Assembly (NCBI RefSeq): GCF_013778325.1
Contig: NZ_JACEIB010000006.1
Location: 310,001-374,000, forward strand
Source of the DNA: Sphingomonas chungangi
GTDB lineage: Bacteria > Pseudomonadota > Alphaproteobacteria > Sphingomonadales > Sphingomonadaceae
Length of the DNA: 64,000 nucleotides
Reading direction: 5' to 3'
The position numbers were made by a program, and so were the translations under genes. Within the stretch, counting starts at the first letter, position 1, and each line of letters begins with the position of its first letter. The notes under the pieces were generated by a model that made no database searches, was not told where the DNA came from, and saw only the letters and a program-made list of their open reading frames with translations. Of this stretch, positions 34,033 through 42,175 are shown piece after piece.

Positions 34033-35165
34033 CCTACGCGATCGACAGGCTGGTCCTCGTCCCCGACGACGTCGATCTCGCGCGCTCGCCACTCGCCGGG
34101 CATTTCGACGCGGAAACCTATGTGCTCGGCGCCTTCAACCCCGGCCTGACACGCCTTGCCAGCGGCAATCTGCTGATGATGGTGCGGGTTGCCGAGGCGT
34201 TGCGCGAGCCGGTGTCCGACGGGCATGTCCATGCAATCCGGTGGGTGGGAGAGGGGGCGGGCCGGTATGTGCTCGATGCGTGGCCGCTCGAGCATGTCGA
34301 TACCGCCGACCCGCGGAAGTTCCGGGTGCTGGGGGGCGGCTGGAAGACGATGGCCCTGACCTCGCTGTCCTGGCTGCTTCCGGTGGAACTCTCCCCGGAC
34401 GGGCTCGAGCGCGTCGCCATTCATTACGACAAGGCGATCGCGCCTCAGAACAGTCTGCAATGCTACGGGGTCGAGGATGCCCGGATCAGCCGGGTCGACG
34501 ATCGCTGGCTGATGACGACTTGCTCGGTCAGCCCGGAGCGACATTCGACCACCCTATATTCGTCGGACAACGGGCTGGACTGGGTGTTCGAGGATATCGT
34601 TCTTGATCACCAGAACAAGGACATGCTGATCTTTGAGGGCCGGATCGACGGTCATTTCTGGGCACAGACGAGGCCGCTCGGCGACCTTTATTTCGCCTAT
34701 CCGCCCGGCAGCGAATGGCGCCCGGGCCCGTCGATCAACTTGGCGCACTCGCCGGACGCCCTGTTCTGGAAACCGTTGGCTAGGCCCGGAATCCGGCCGC
34801 ACGCCGCGACCGTGGCGACCGCACGCATGGGTGGCGGAAGCCCGCCGATCCTCGCTGAAATCGATGGGGAGCCCGGCTGGCTCACTTTGTGGCACGGCGT
34901 CGAACCCAAGGAGATCGTCGGCATCTATCGGACCTATTGGTCGCTTCTCGATCCAGACGATCCGAGCATCATTCTGAAAACCTGCCACGAACCCTTGCTT
35001 GAGGCCAATGCCGAGCTGACCCGTCCGATCGAGGACCAGATGTATGTCCGCGACGTCGTCTTCACCACTGGCATCGTCGACGGCGGCGATTACTACGTCG
35101 TCGCTTCCGGGGAGGCCGATCTTGCCTGCCGCATTACTCACATTTCTAAGTCGGCTTTCGTATGA
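34029..35165 (+). CDS. GH130-family glycosidase or glycoside phosphorylase
   Basis: Predicted 378-residue five-bladed beta-propeller of family GH130, whose known members are beta-mannoside phosphorylases and beta-1,2-mannosidases. Family marks are FNPGLTRLASGNLLMMVR near residues 36-53, YGVEDARIS near 146-154, GPSINLAHSPDALFW, LTLWHGVEP, EPLLEAN and a C-terminal VVFTTGIVDGGDYYVVASGEADL. No signal peptide is seen, so it should act in the cytoplasm. It overlaps the SDR gene by four bases. Which linkage it cuts, and whether by water or phosphate, cannot be told without structure-based residue comparison. Confidence 0.88.
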   Translation: MTYAIDRLVLVPDDVDLARSPLAGHFDAETYVLGAFNPGLTRLASGNLLMMVRVAEALREPVSDGHVHAIRWVGEGAGRYVLDAWPLEHVDTADPRKFRVLGGGWKTMALTSLSWLLPVELSPDGLERVAIHYDKAIAPQNSLQCYGVEDARISRVDDRWLMTTCSVSPERHSTTLYSSDNGLDWVFEDIVLDHQNKDMLIFEGRIDGHFWAQTRPLGDLYFAYPPGSEWRPGPSINLAHSPDALFWKPLARPGIRPHAATVATARMGGGSPPILAEIDGEPGWLTLWHGVEPKEIVGIYRTYWSLLDPDDPSIILKTCHEPLLEANAELTRPIEDQMYVRDVVFTTGIVDGGDYYVVASGEADLACRITHISKSAFV

Positions 35166-35233
35166 TCTTGGGGGCTTCATCAGCCGTGGCGCATCAGGTG
35201 GAGCGGACCCGTCGTCACCGTGAGCCAACGGCA

Positions 35234-37750
35234 CTAGACGTCCGGTAGGACCTGGTCTGCGCGGCCCCAGCCAGCCAGCGCCTTCGCGGACGCTCGCTCG
35301 ATCAGCTCGGATGCATCGGCGACTGTCCAGTGGGACGGCTTGTCGAGCGTGTGCAGCTCCTCCCAGGTGATCGGCGACGCCACCGTCGCGCCCGGCCGCG
35401 CGCGGACGCTGTAGGGCATTACCGCGGTCGCGCCCCGCTGGTTTCGCAGATAGTCGATGAAGATGCGCCCGCTGCGCTTCGCCTTGGAGAGCGCGGCCGT
35501 GAAGCGGTCTGGCTGGGCTTGCGCGAGCGCCGTCGCGAACCGGAGCGCGAAGTCCTTCACCATCGGCCACTCGGCCTGGGGCGTCAGCGGAGCGATCACG
35601 TGGATCCCCTTGCCCCCTGTCGTCATCGGGAATGTCTCGAGGCCGATCTCAGCCAGCATTTCGCGGACGTGAAAGGCGGCCGAGCGCACCTTGTCGAAGT
35701 CGAGGCCCTCGTCCGGATCGAGATCGAGCACCAGGCGGTCGGCCTTCTCGACGTCCTCGATACGCGATCCCCAACCGTGGAACTCGATCGTTCCCATCTG
35801 GACGCAGGTCAGAAGGCCGTCGGCGTTGTCGACGTAGAGGTAGGGCTCCTCGTGACCATCCTTCTCCGTCACGCCAACGTGGTGGACCTTGTCGCCGAAG
35901 CTGCCGGCATCGTGTTTCTGAAAAAAGCACTTCTTCGCACGCCCCTGCGGACAGCGGACGAGGCTGATCGGACGGCTGCTGGCCCAGGGCAGCATGATCG
36001 GCGCGATTTCGGCGTAATAGTCGGCGAGCCGGCCCTTGGTGACGCCGCCCTCGGGGTCGATAACGCGCTCCCGGTTCGTGATCTTCACGCTGGGCTCGGT
36101 GGATGCGGCCTTTTCGACGGCCCTTTCGGTCTCGAGGACAACGGCCTCAGGCTTCTTGTCCTCGCGCAGCCCGACGTAGCTCGGATGCCGCAGCGTGCCC
36201 TCGTCGGTCATCTCGGTGAAGGCGATCTCGGCGACGAGCGCGGGGCGGATCCAGTGGGCGCCGCGCACCGCCGCGCGGGGTGCCTCGATGGTCGCCGTCT
36301 TCCGTTCCAACGGCTTCATCAGATCGAGAAGCCGGTCGATCTCGTCGCCATCGAAGCCGGTGCCGACCTTTCCGGCGTAGCGCAAGACCCCGTCCTCGTG
36401 CACGCCGAGAAGCAGCGATCGGAATCCGCGCGTCTTGTCTGAAGGGGTCCACCCGACGATCACAAACTCCTGGCGTCGGATGCACTTCGTCTTGAGCCAG
36501 CCGCCGGTGCGCGAACCGATATATTTACTGTCAGCGCGCTTGGAGATGACCCCCTCGAGGCCGGCGGCGCAAAACTCGGTCAGAAGGCGTTCGCCCGAAC
36601 CCTGGATGTGCTCCGAATAGCGTATGCGGCCCACGCCCTTGCCAACCAGCTTCTCCAGGCGGCCCTTACGCTCGAGGAGGGGGAGGGAGGTGAGATCGTC
36701 GCCGTCCAGCGCAAGCAGGTCGAATGCGACGTAGTCGATGGTGTCGGGACTGCCCTTCAGCGCGTTCTGGAGACGCTGGAAGTCACTACGACCGGCATCG
36801 TCGAAGACGACCGCCTCACCGTCGATCAGGGCGGACCGCACCGGTAGACTGGCGGCGTCCTCGACAATGCCGGCGAAGCGGTCGGTCCAGTCGAGACCCG
36901 AACGCGTATAGGCGCGGCCCTCCCCGCCGCCGACGGCGATGAGCGTCCGGTAACCGTCGAACTTCATCTCGTGCACCCAGGCGTTGCCGGATGGCACCGT
37001 GTCGACCAGCGTGGCAAGCTGAACGGAGTGGAAGGGCGGGGGCGGCAGGGTCCCACCCTTCGCCTTGTCCGCGGCCTTCGATCTTGTCGGGGAAGTTGCC
37101 TTCTTGCCCGGCCAAGGCGCGGATGCCTCTTCCGGACGAGTGGATTTCTGTCCTTCCGCGATCTCGGCCATCGTGCGGTCGCTCTCGACGCTGGTAAGAT
37201 AGTGACCGACCAGATCGTCGGAGCCGCCGGCAAAGGAGTCCTGCACCTTTCGCAGGATCCAGTTCTCCGTTTTCTCGCGCCCGCGTGGCTTCAGCCTGAA
37301 CATGATCCATTCGCCCCGCATCCGGCGGCCGTGAAGGGTGAAGTGGAGATGCCCTTCCTCGAGCGTCTTGCGCGGGTCCTTGCCCGGCACGGGCTCCCAG
37401 GTCCCGTTGTCCCAGAGCATGACGGTCCCGCCGCCATATTGTCCCTTCGGGATGGTGCCCTCGAAGCGGGCATAGTCTAGCGGATGATCCTCGGTGCGGA
37501 TCGCGAGGCGCTTGTCGGCCGGGTCGAGACTCGGACCGCGCGTCACCGCCCAGCTCTTCAGCACGCCATCGAGTTCCAGCCGTAAGTCATAATGGAGGCG
37601 GGTCGCGGCGTGCTTCTGAACGACGAAGCCGTTCCCGGCCGTGTCCGCGCTGGCGCCGGATGGCTCCTGCGTCTTCGTGAAGTCTCGCATGCTTCGGTAG
37701 CGCGTGAGGTCCGCGCCTGCTGCAGCTTTCGTAGCGGAGCGTTTCGCCAT
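35234..37750 (-). CDS. ligD: LigD: multidomain ATP-dependent DNA ligase of non-homologous end joining
   Basis: Predicted 838-residue LigD with domains in the order phosphoesterase, ligase, polymerase. The 3'-phosphoesterase (about 40-190) has FVVQKHAATRLHYDLRLEL and PKGQYGGGTVMLWD. The ligase domain (about 240-540) has the adenylated Lys263 in EMKFDGYRTL, then GLEGVISKRADSKYIGSR. The primase-polymerase domain (about 565-830) has LVLDLDPDEGLDFDKV, GGKGIHVIAPLTP and IFIDYLRNQRGATAV. The start at 37750 follows GGAGGCGAGG; the longer form from 37822 overlaps the upstream gene. It works with Ku to fill and seal double-strand breaks. Confidence 0.96.
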   Translation of the reverse strand: MAKRSATKAAAGADLTRYRSMRDFTKTQEPSGASADTAGNGFVVQKHAATRLHYDLRLELDGVLKSWAVTRGPSLDPADKRLAIRTEDHPLDYARFEGTIPKGQYGGGTVMLWDNGTWEPVPGKDPRKTLEEGHLHFTLHGRRMRGEWIMFRLKPRGREKTENWILRKVQDSFAGGSDDLVGHYLTSVESDRTMAEIAEGQKSTRPEEASAPWPGKKATSPTRSKAADKAKGGTLPPPPFHSVQLATLVDTVPSGNAWVHEMKFDGYRTLIAVGGGEGRAYTRSGLDWTDRFAGIVEDAASLPVRSALIDGEAVVFDDAGRSDFQRLQNALKGSPDTIDYVAFDLLALDGDDLTSLPLLERKGRLEKLVGKGVGRIRYSEHIQGSGERLLTEFCAAGLEGVISKRADSKYIGSRTGGWLKTKCIRRQEFVIVGWTPSDKTRGFRSLLLGVHEDGVLRYAGKVGTGFDGDEIDRLLDLMKPLERKTATIEAPRAAVRGAHWIRPALVAEIAFTEMTDEGTLRHPSYVGLREDKKPEAVVLETERAVEKAASTEPSVKITNRERVIDPEGGVTKGRLADYYAEIAPIMLPWASSRPISLVRCPQGRAKKCFFQKHDAGSFGDKVHHVGVTEKDGHEEPYLYVDNADGLLTCVQMGTIEFHGWGSRIEDVEKADRLVLDLDPDEGLDFDKVRSAAFHVREMLAEIGLETFPMTTGGKGIHVIAPLTPQAEWPMVKDFALRFATALAQAQPDRFTAALSKAKRSGRIFIDYLRNQRGATAVMPYSVRARPGATVASPITWEELHTLDKPSHWTVADASELIERASAKALAGWGRADQVLPDV

Positions 37751-37769
37751 CCTCGCCTCCCGTCGCTCA

Positions 37770-37794
37770 ATCGTCGGGGTGGAGGAGTCGTTCC
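37770..37794 (-). promoter_or_regulatory. Possible EcfG-like promoter of ligD
   Basis: Minus strand GGAAC, 16 bases, CGAT: exact -35, one mismatch in the -10. It lies 19 bases before the ligD ATG, within the end of the upstream gene. Confidence 0.3.
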
Positions 37795-37803
37795 GTAGCT
37801 TTG

Positions 37804-38406
37804 CTACTGATCCTCGCGCCACCGGGAGAGCGCGTCGGCGTGTGCATCGCGCTCCTTCTCGACGAAGAGTTCCGCAGCCTTGCGGTCTCGCTGGTGCGCG
37901 CGCTCGAGATCGCGGCGCTCACGAGCGAGCGCGCGCTCGCGCTTGCGGAGATCGTCATCCTCCTCGCTTTGTCTGCGCAGCAGTTCGTCGAGCTTCGTCT
38001 CGGCTTTATCGAGCCGCCCGCGCGACGGCCATGGCTTGGGCTTCGCCAGTTTCTTCGTTCTCGTGGAGGGCGCGGATCCCCCTGGCTTCCCGTCCTTTGC
38101 GAGCCCATTTACTCTTGATGGCGCGTCGTCCCCATCAACAGGTGCCGATCTCTTCCGCCGGGGTCGATTGGGCGAAAGTGCAGCGAACTGCTCCTCGGCA
38201 GACCCGCGCAGCCGCTTGACCACCTTCCCAGGATTAGCGAGCGGCTCCCTTGTCAGCTCCTCGTCGGTGACAAGCTCCGCCATTCCGCGGGCGAAGAGGT
38301 TGGCATCGCTACCCCAGGCCTCGAGCGCCGCCTTCTGGCTGGACGCAGCCACGTAGGCATCGTGAAAGCCGATGGGCGTTCGGTAGACTTTGAGCTTGCG
38401 CGGCAT
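37804..38406 (-). CDS. Ku/LigD-linked protein with C-terminal coiled coil (TolA-like label)
   Basis: Predicted 200-residue protein. A conserved N-terminal domain (MPRKLKVYRTPIGFHDAYVA, ALEAWGSDANLFARGMAEL, then EPLANPGKVVKRLRG) is followed by a basic linker and a highly charged C-terminal coiled coil from about residue 130 (KAETKLDELLRRQSEEDDDLRKRER...). Homologues in sphingomonads are often mislabelled cell-envelope TolA, but there is no membrane segment here. It lies 53 bases upstream of ligD on the same strand and is probably co-transcribed, so a role in DNA repair is plausible but unproven. Confidence 0.78.
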   Translation of the reverse strand: MPRKLKVYRTPIGFHDAYVAASSQKAALEAWGSDANLFARGMAELVTDEELTREPLANPGKVVKRLRGSAEEQFAALSPNRPRRKRSAPVDGDDAPSRVNGLAKDGKPGGSAPSTRTKKLAKPKPWPSRGRLDKAETKLDELLRRQSEEDDDLRKRERALARERRDLERAHQRDRKAAELFVEKERDAHADALSRWREDQ

Positions 38407-38476
38407 CAAGGATCAATTCGGTCCATTGCGGCAGGTTCCTGCGATCATCGGCATGAGTGCGCCGGGAACGGCGGGA

Positions 38477-38496
38477 CTCTCTCTCTCTCTCTCTCT
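38477..38496 (+). repeat. (CT)10 microsatellite
   Basis: Ten tandem CT units, 20 bases, ending 17 bases before an AAGGAGGAGG ribosome site and 29 bases before the first ATG of the broken deaminase gene. Confidence 0.95.
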
Positions 38497-38525
38497 GCTC
38501 GGCTTGTCCTATAAGGAGGAGGGCC

Positions 38526-39019
38526 ATGTTCAGCGAGCAGTGCGAGCGGTGGATGCGCGAGGCGATCGGGATCGCGGCCGAGCGCGGCGATGGCCCGCGT
38601 CCGTCGTCCATCGGAGTACTCATCGTCCACGCCGGACGCGCGATCGCGATCGAGCTGAACGCACCGAGGAGCTCCGTGATGCGACGGCCCATGCGGAGAT
38701 GATGGCGTTTCGCCGCGCGGGCGCCGAGAATGGCGATATGGCGCTGCGCGGCGCCGTGTTGTAAACGACCTTCCGGCCGTGCAGGATGTGTAAGATGGCA
38801 TCGACCTGGTCGAAGTCGGCCGATCGTCTACGGCACCGGCCGGGACGAAGTGCACCGCATGTATTTCGAGGATTGCAGCTATGACACGATCGCTCTCGTG
38901 GGGGACGCTTATCGCGACGACCTGACGCTAGAGGGCGGTCGCCTCCGCATGGTGTGCCAAACTTTACTATGGGCCCGATGACGATGTGCCGGAGGAGGAG
39001 CAGGGCAACATCCGGCTAA
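38526..39019 (+). pseudogene. Broken nucleoside/tRNA-adenosine deaminase-like gene
   Basis: A zinc-dependent deaminase of the cytidine deaminase fold can be read across frames. MFSEQCERWMREAIGIAAE starts after a strong ribosome site at 38526. After a shift the frame gives ELRDATAHAEMMAFRRAGAENGD, with the HAE zinc motif near 38691. A stop at 38761 is followed by TTFRPCRMCKMAS (PCxxC zinc motif). After another shift comes PIVYGTGRDEVHRMYFEDCSYDTIALVGDAYRDDL. At least three frame changes and one stop are present, so the gene is inactive as given. Key residues are still recognisable, so the decay is recent. Confidence 0.82.
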
Positions 39020-39067
39020 CTGCTTGCCGTCAGCAATGGCGCGGCTCCGCGCAAACCGCTCGTCAGC

Positions 39068-39262
39068 CTATGTGGTCGACGGAAACTCCGGCACGTCGAT
39101 TCGATGATGCCGTGAAAACATGAAAGCCACAGAAAGCCACGCCTGCGCGCTCCTGTCGCCGTTCGCCCCCCCGGCGGCGGTCCAGAGGCGGATGGCCTCG
39201 TCCACGTCGGGTCCATGGGATGCCGCGAGATCCGCCGCCCTCGCCATGACATCGAACCTCAT
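39068..39262 (-). CDS. Small helical partner of the BLUF protein, 64 residues
   Basis: Predicted 64-residue soluble protein, helical and Ala-rich, with RAADLAASHGPDVDEAIRLW near residues 8-27 and AWLSVAFMFSRHHRIDVPEF near 41-60. Its ATG overlaps the BLUF stop by three bases, so it is translated with the photoreceptor gene. No family is recognised. Direct coupling to a single-domain BLUF protein makes it a candidate output partner; this is inference. Confidence 0.65.
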   Translation of the reverse strand: MRFDVMARAADLAASHGPDVDEAIRLWTAAGGANGDRSAQAWLSVAFMFSRHHRIDVPEFPSTT

Positions 39263-39672
39263 GCGGCAGTCTTCCGCGCGATCCGCGTGAAGCCGGAGAA
39301 AAGCGCTCGCGTGTTCGGATCCCTGACCTCCGCCACGAGGCGGTCGACGACGTCCCTCAGCGCACCCCCGTCCCGGATTTTTCCGAAGCCGCCGAACGCC
39401 ATGTCCCAGCTGCCGAACTGTCGGTCAGAGATGTCCTTGCTGGAGAGGATCACCGCTGCGCGATGACGCGCATCGCGACGAATGCGATCATAGGCGGTCT
39501 CCACCAGCTTGCGCTGGCCCTCGAGAGCCTGAAGGAACCTGGTCCCGTCGCTGATCAGCAGGCCGGTGATGCCATCGCGGGCATTGTTGGCGCGCGAGGA
39601 GGTGAGGACGGCGTCGACATCCGCCTGCGTGATGCCGGGGCGTGCGGTGCTGATGTAGATGATCTGATGCAT
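39259..39672 (-). CDS. Single-domain BLUF blue-light photoreceptor
   Basis: Predicted 137-residue protein consisting of one BLUF (FAD-binding blue-light) domain and a short C-terminal helix pair. Key residues are present: Tyr6 in IIYIST, Asn30 in RANNARDGITGLLI, Gln48 in FLQALEG, and Trp89/Met91 in SWDMAFGGF. These form the flavin hydrogen-bond switch. Short BLUF proteins act through a separate partner; the coupled 64-residue gene downstream is the obvious candidate. The ATG follows AAGGAAGGAGCG. It lies 108 bases before the flavoprotein gene on the same strand. Confidence 0.93.
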   Translation of the reverse strand: MHQIIYISTARPGITQADVDAVLTSSRANNARDGITGLLISDGTRFLQALEGQRKLVETAYDRIRRDARHRAAVILSSKDISDRQFGSWDMAFGGFGKIRDGGALRDVVDRLVAEVRDPNTRALFSGFTRIARKTAA

Positions 39673-39780
39673 GAAACGCTCCTTCCTTGGAGCGGCTTAG
39701 GCGCAATGTGCTAACAAAACAGGTAGTTGAGCGAGATCAAAACCGCCGCGTGGCCGGTAAGCTGTCGGGCAGACGATGAG

Positions 39781-40695
39781 TTATCGTAGCCTCCAACTCC
39801 GGTCGGCAAGATCGTTTCGGATTGAGGTGGCGGCCAGCGCGCCTTGTCCCATCGCTCCGCTGATCTGGTCGAGTCCGAGCACCACATCGCCGGCGGCGTA
39901 GAGGCCAGGGATGCTCGTGCGAGCATGATCGTCTACGATCAGGCAACCTCCGTCGCGAGCTTCCGCTCCGAGCGCAACGGCGAGGTCGGAGTGAATCTCG
40001 GCGCCTAGCGCCGGGTAGATTGCCTCGAAAGCGCGCACGCCCAATCCGGTGGAAACTTGAAGTCTCGCTCCGTCTATAGCGAAGTCGCGCGCTGGACCGT
40101 CGATTAGCTGAATTCCGCTCGACGTCAGTTCGCTTCGTGTCGCATCTGAAAGATCGTGCGGGCCATCTGGCGCGATGAGGGTAACGGTCGCCGAATAGGA
40201 GCGCAGGAAGGTGGCCTCGCGCCCACCGTGCTCGCCGGTGCCGATGATCGCGACGTCACGGTCAAGCACCTCGAAGCCGTCGCAGATCGGGCAGTAGCGG
40301 ATTAAACCGGCTGCCAGCGCGGCATCGTGCAGATCATCCTGCATGGCCGGGCGCCTGTCGGTGATGCCGGTCGCGAGCAGCACGGCGCGCGCTCGATAAG
40401 TGCGATCAGCGGTCACGGCTTCGAACCCGCTCTCGATGGCTGTAAGGCGCGTGACACGCCCCCCTTCGATTTTTGCTCCGTTCTCGATCGCCTGTCGTCG
40501 GAACCGATCAAGCAGGTCCGGACCGGGGATGCCTCCCGGATAGCCGGCATGGTTATGCGTTCTGGGTATCCGGCTCGCTCGTCCGCCGCCCGCATCAACA
40601 ACGACGGTCCCGAGCAAGAAGCGCGCGCAATAGATGGCTGCTGTCAGTCCGGCCGGACCGCCGCCGATGATCAGGGAATCTATCTCGTATGGCAT
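39781..40695 (-). CDS. Thioredoxin-reductase-like FAD/NAD(P)-dependent oxidoreductase
   Basis: Predicted 304-residue two-domain flavoprotein of the thioredoxin reductase family. It has the FAD motif GGGPAG (11-16), a redox-type CPIC at 135-138 in YCPICDGFE, the NAD(P) motif GTGEHG (152-157) and the C-terminal FAD site GLYAAGDVVLGLDQI. The GTGEHG motif departs from the usual GGGxSA, so coenzyme choice is uncertain. Such stand-alone homologues often serve as general thiol or ferredoxin-type reductases; no thioredoxin gene is adjacent. It follows no clear promoter. Confidence 0.88.
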   Translation of the reverse strand: MPYEIDSLIIGGGPAGLTAAIYCARFLLGTVVVDAGGGRASRIPRTHNHAGYPGGIPGPDLLDRFRRQAIENGAKIEGGRVTRLTAIESGFEAVTADRTYRARAVLLATGITDRRPAMQDDLHDAALAAGLIRYCPICDGFEVLDRDVAIIGTGEHGGREATFLRSYSATVTLIAPDGPHDLSDATRSELTSSGIQLIDGPARDFAIDGARLQVSTGLGVRAFEAIYPALGAEIHSDLAVALGAEARDGGCLIVDDHARTSIPGLYAAGDVVLGLDQISGAMGQGALAATSIRNDLADRSWRLR

Positions 40696-41206
40696 CGGGA
40701 CAGAACGACGACGCTTGCAGACGTATCCTGCTCGGCCTCGCTATATTGACTGCCCTGGGTTAGAATCCTGCGTCGTCGTGCGCATCTCGCGCGGTGGACC
40801 GCGGTAATGTTGGGTGGATGCAAACAAATGTTAGCGTGGAACGTCGGTGAGGTCTGAGGGGCCGGAGGGGTGAATTTACTCGGTCCGCTCCTTATTCCGG
40901 CGCTCTCTTCAGGCCACCGCGCATCGGTGGCGGACGACGGAGCATTGGCTCGCGCACAGGCTTTTCCGGATGTCGTCAGCCGGGATCTGGGCGTCCGTCG
41001 CAGGTCAGCCTTACGAGTGTTCCTGCAGGCGCGTCGGAGTTCCCGATAGACTGCCGCCCAAGTCTCGATCGAATGTGCCGCAGTATCACTTCACCTTTAG
41101 GCTTCGTTGAGTAATCGAAGCCCGCGCATGAGAGAATCGCTCTCAATTGGAACAGGGTCTGGGATCGCGTCTTCTTGTGAGGCGGGTGGCAGCCGGGAGA
41201 TGGACC
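40696..41206 (+). other. Gene-free stretch
   Basis: I see no convincing gene, RNA or repeat in these 511 bases. A GGAAC at 41148 lies upstream of the hemerythrin gene but lacks a matching -10 box. Confidence 0.5.
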
Positions 41207-41716
41207 ATGGCAGATCAGTTCACAGATGCGATTGCCCTATTGAAGGCCGACCACAGAACGGTCGAGGATCTGTTCGAAAAGTTCGAGAAAGCGCGGGGCA
41301 ATGAACGAAAGCGCGAAATTGCGCACCAGGTGTGTGTCGAACTCAAAATCCACACGATCATCGAGGAGGAAATCTTTTATCCCGCCTTCCGCGGTAAGAT
41401 CGAGGACGACACTCTCGATGAGGCCTATGTCGAGCATGACGGTGCCAAGGTGCTGATCAACGACATCGAGGCGTCGACGCCTGACGCTGATTTCTACGAC
41501 GCAAAGGTCACGGTGCTTTCGGAGGAGATCAAGCACCATGTCCACGAGGAGGAGGCGCAAAGCGAGGGCATGTTCGCGCAATGCCGCAAAACGGACGTCG
41601 ATCTCGTGGCGCTTCGCGACAGGATGCTCGTCCGCAAGCAGGAACTGCTAGCGCAGGAAAAGTCGGACGGTCTGCCACCCGCGAAGCCCGCCGTGGTAAA
41701 CCTCCAGCCGGCCTGA
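41207..41716 (+). CDS. Hemerythrin HHE-domain protein
   Basis: Predicted 169-residue cytosolic four-helix protein with the non-haem di-iron ligands of the HHE family: His16 (LLKADHRTVEDLF), His49 and Glu53 (IHTIIEEEIFYPAF), His77 (VEHDGAK) and the HHVHEEE cluster at 110-116. Such proteins bind oxygen, nitric oxide or iron and are linked to oxidative stress. The ATG at 41207 follows GGGAGATGG; the upstream ATG at 41147 gives an unrelated N-terminus. A strong terminator follows at 41728. Confidence 0.93.
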   Translation: MADQFTDAIALLKADHRTVEDLFEKFEKARGNERKREIAHQVCVELKIHTIIEEEIFYPAFRGKIEDDTLDEAYVEHDGAKVLINDIEASTPDADFYDAKVTVLSEEIKHHVHEEEAQSEGMFAQCRKTDVDLVALRDRMLVRKQELLAQEKSDGLPPAKPAVVNLQPA

Positions 41717-41727
41717 CTACCTTTGCG

Positions 41728-41759
41728 CGCGGCGATCCTAAAATGGGATCGCCGCGTTT
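41728..41759 (+). terminator. Rho-independent terminator after the hemerythrin gene
   Basis: An 11-base perfect stem (CGCGGCGATCC with GGATCGCCGCG), a seven-base loop and a TTT tail, 12 bases after the stop codon. Confidence 0.75.
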
Positions 41760-42175
41760 CGACCCGGCAAGGCTGCTTCGTTTCATCGACCATGTTCTCG
41801 TACCTCTCGCAGATACCTGCGCAACGAGGTCCGGCAAAGCGCCAGCCCACTTCGCTTCTCCCGCCACGGCGGATCAGCATCGCTGTGATTTCGCTCATGA
41901 CGAGTTCCATGAATCTGCTCGCAGGTTCGATAAAATGCTTCGCAGGTGTCCGGAGAGGTTCTGCAGGACTGCGCCCCAAGCCAATTGCCGGATCGACCGG
42001 CCTTTTTCCGATGCCGGAAGATCCGATCTCCGATCGACCGCTTGTAGAGCGGCGGCGGTCTTCAGATGTTACCGATAAAGATCACACCGACGTCGCTGCG
42101 AGATGTCGTCTTCCCTTAGTTACGAGGCGTCTGATTCAGGATCGGGTCGACGCTCTCGTTTCGTGTCGAAGCTCC
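41760..42175 (+). other. Gene-free stretch between converging genes
   Basis: No gene, RNA or repeat recognised in these 416 bases between the hemerythrin terminator and the end of paoC. Confidence 0.5.

Noticed and set aside
35330-36442. Plus-strand open frame of 370 codons opposite ligD
   Set aside because: Antisense shadow of ligD; the minus strand carries conserved ligase and polymerase motifs.
41148-41173. GGAAC upstream of the hemerythrin gene
   Set aside because: The base positions for the -10 read TCTT, two mismatches, so it is not called.
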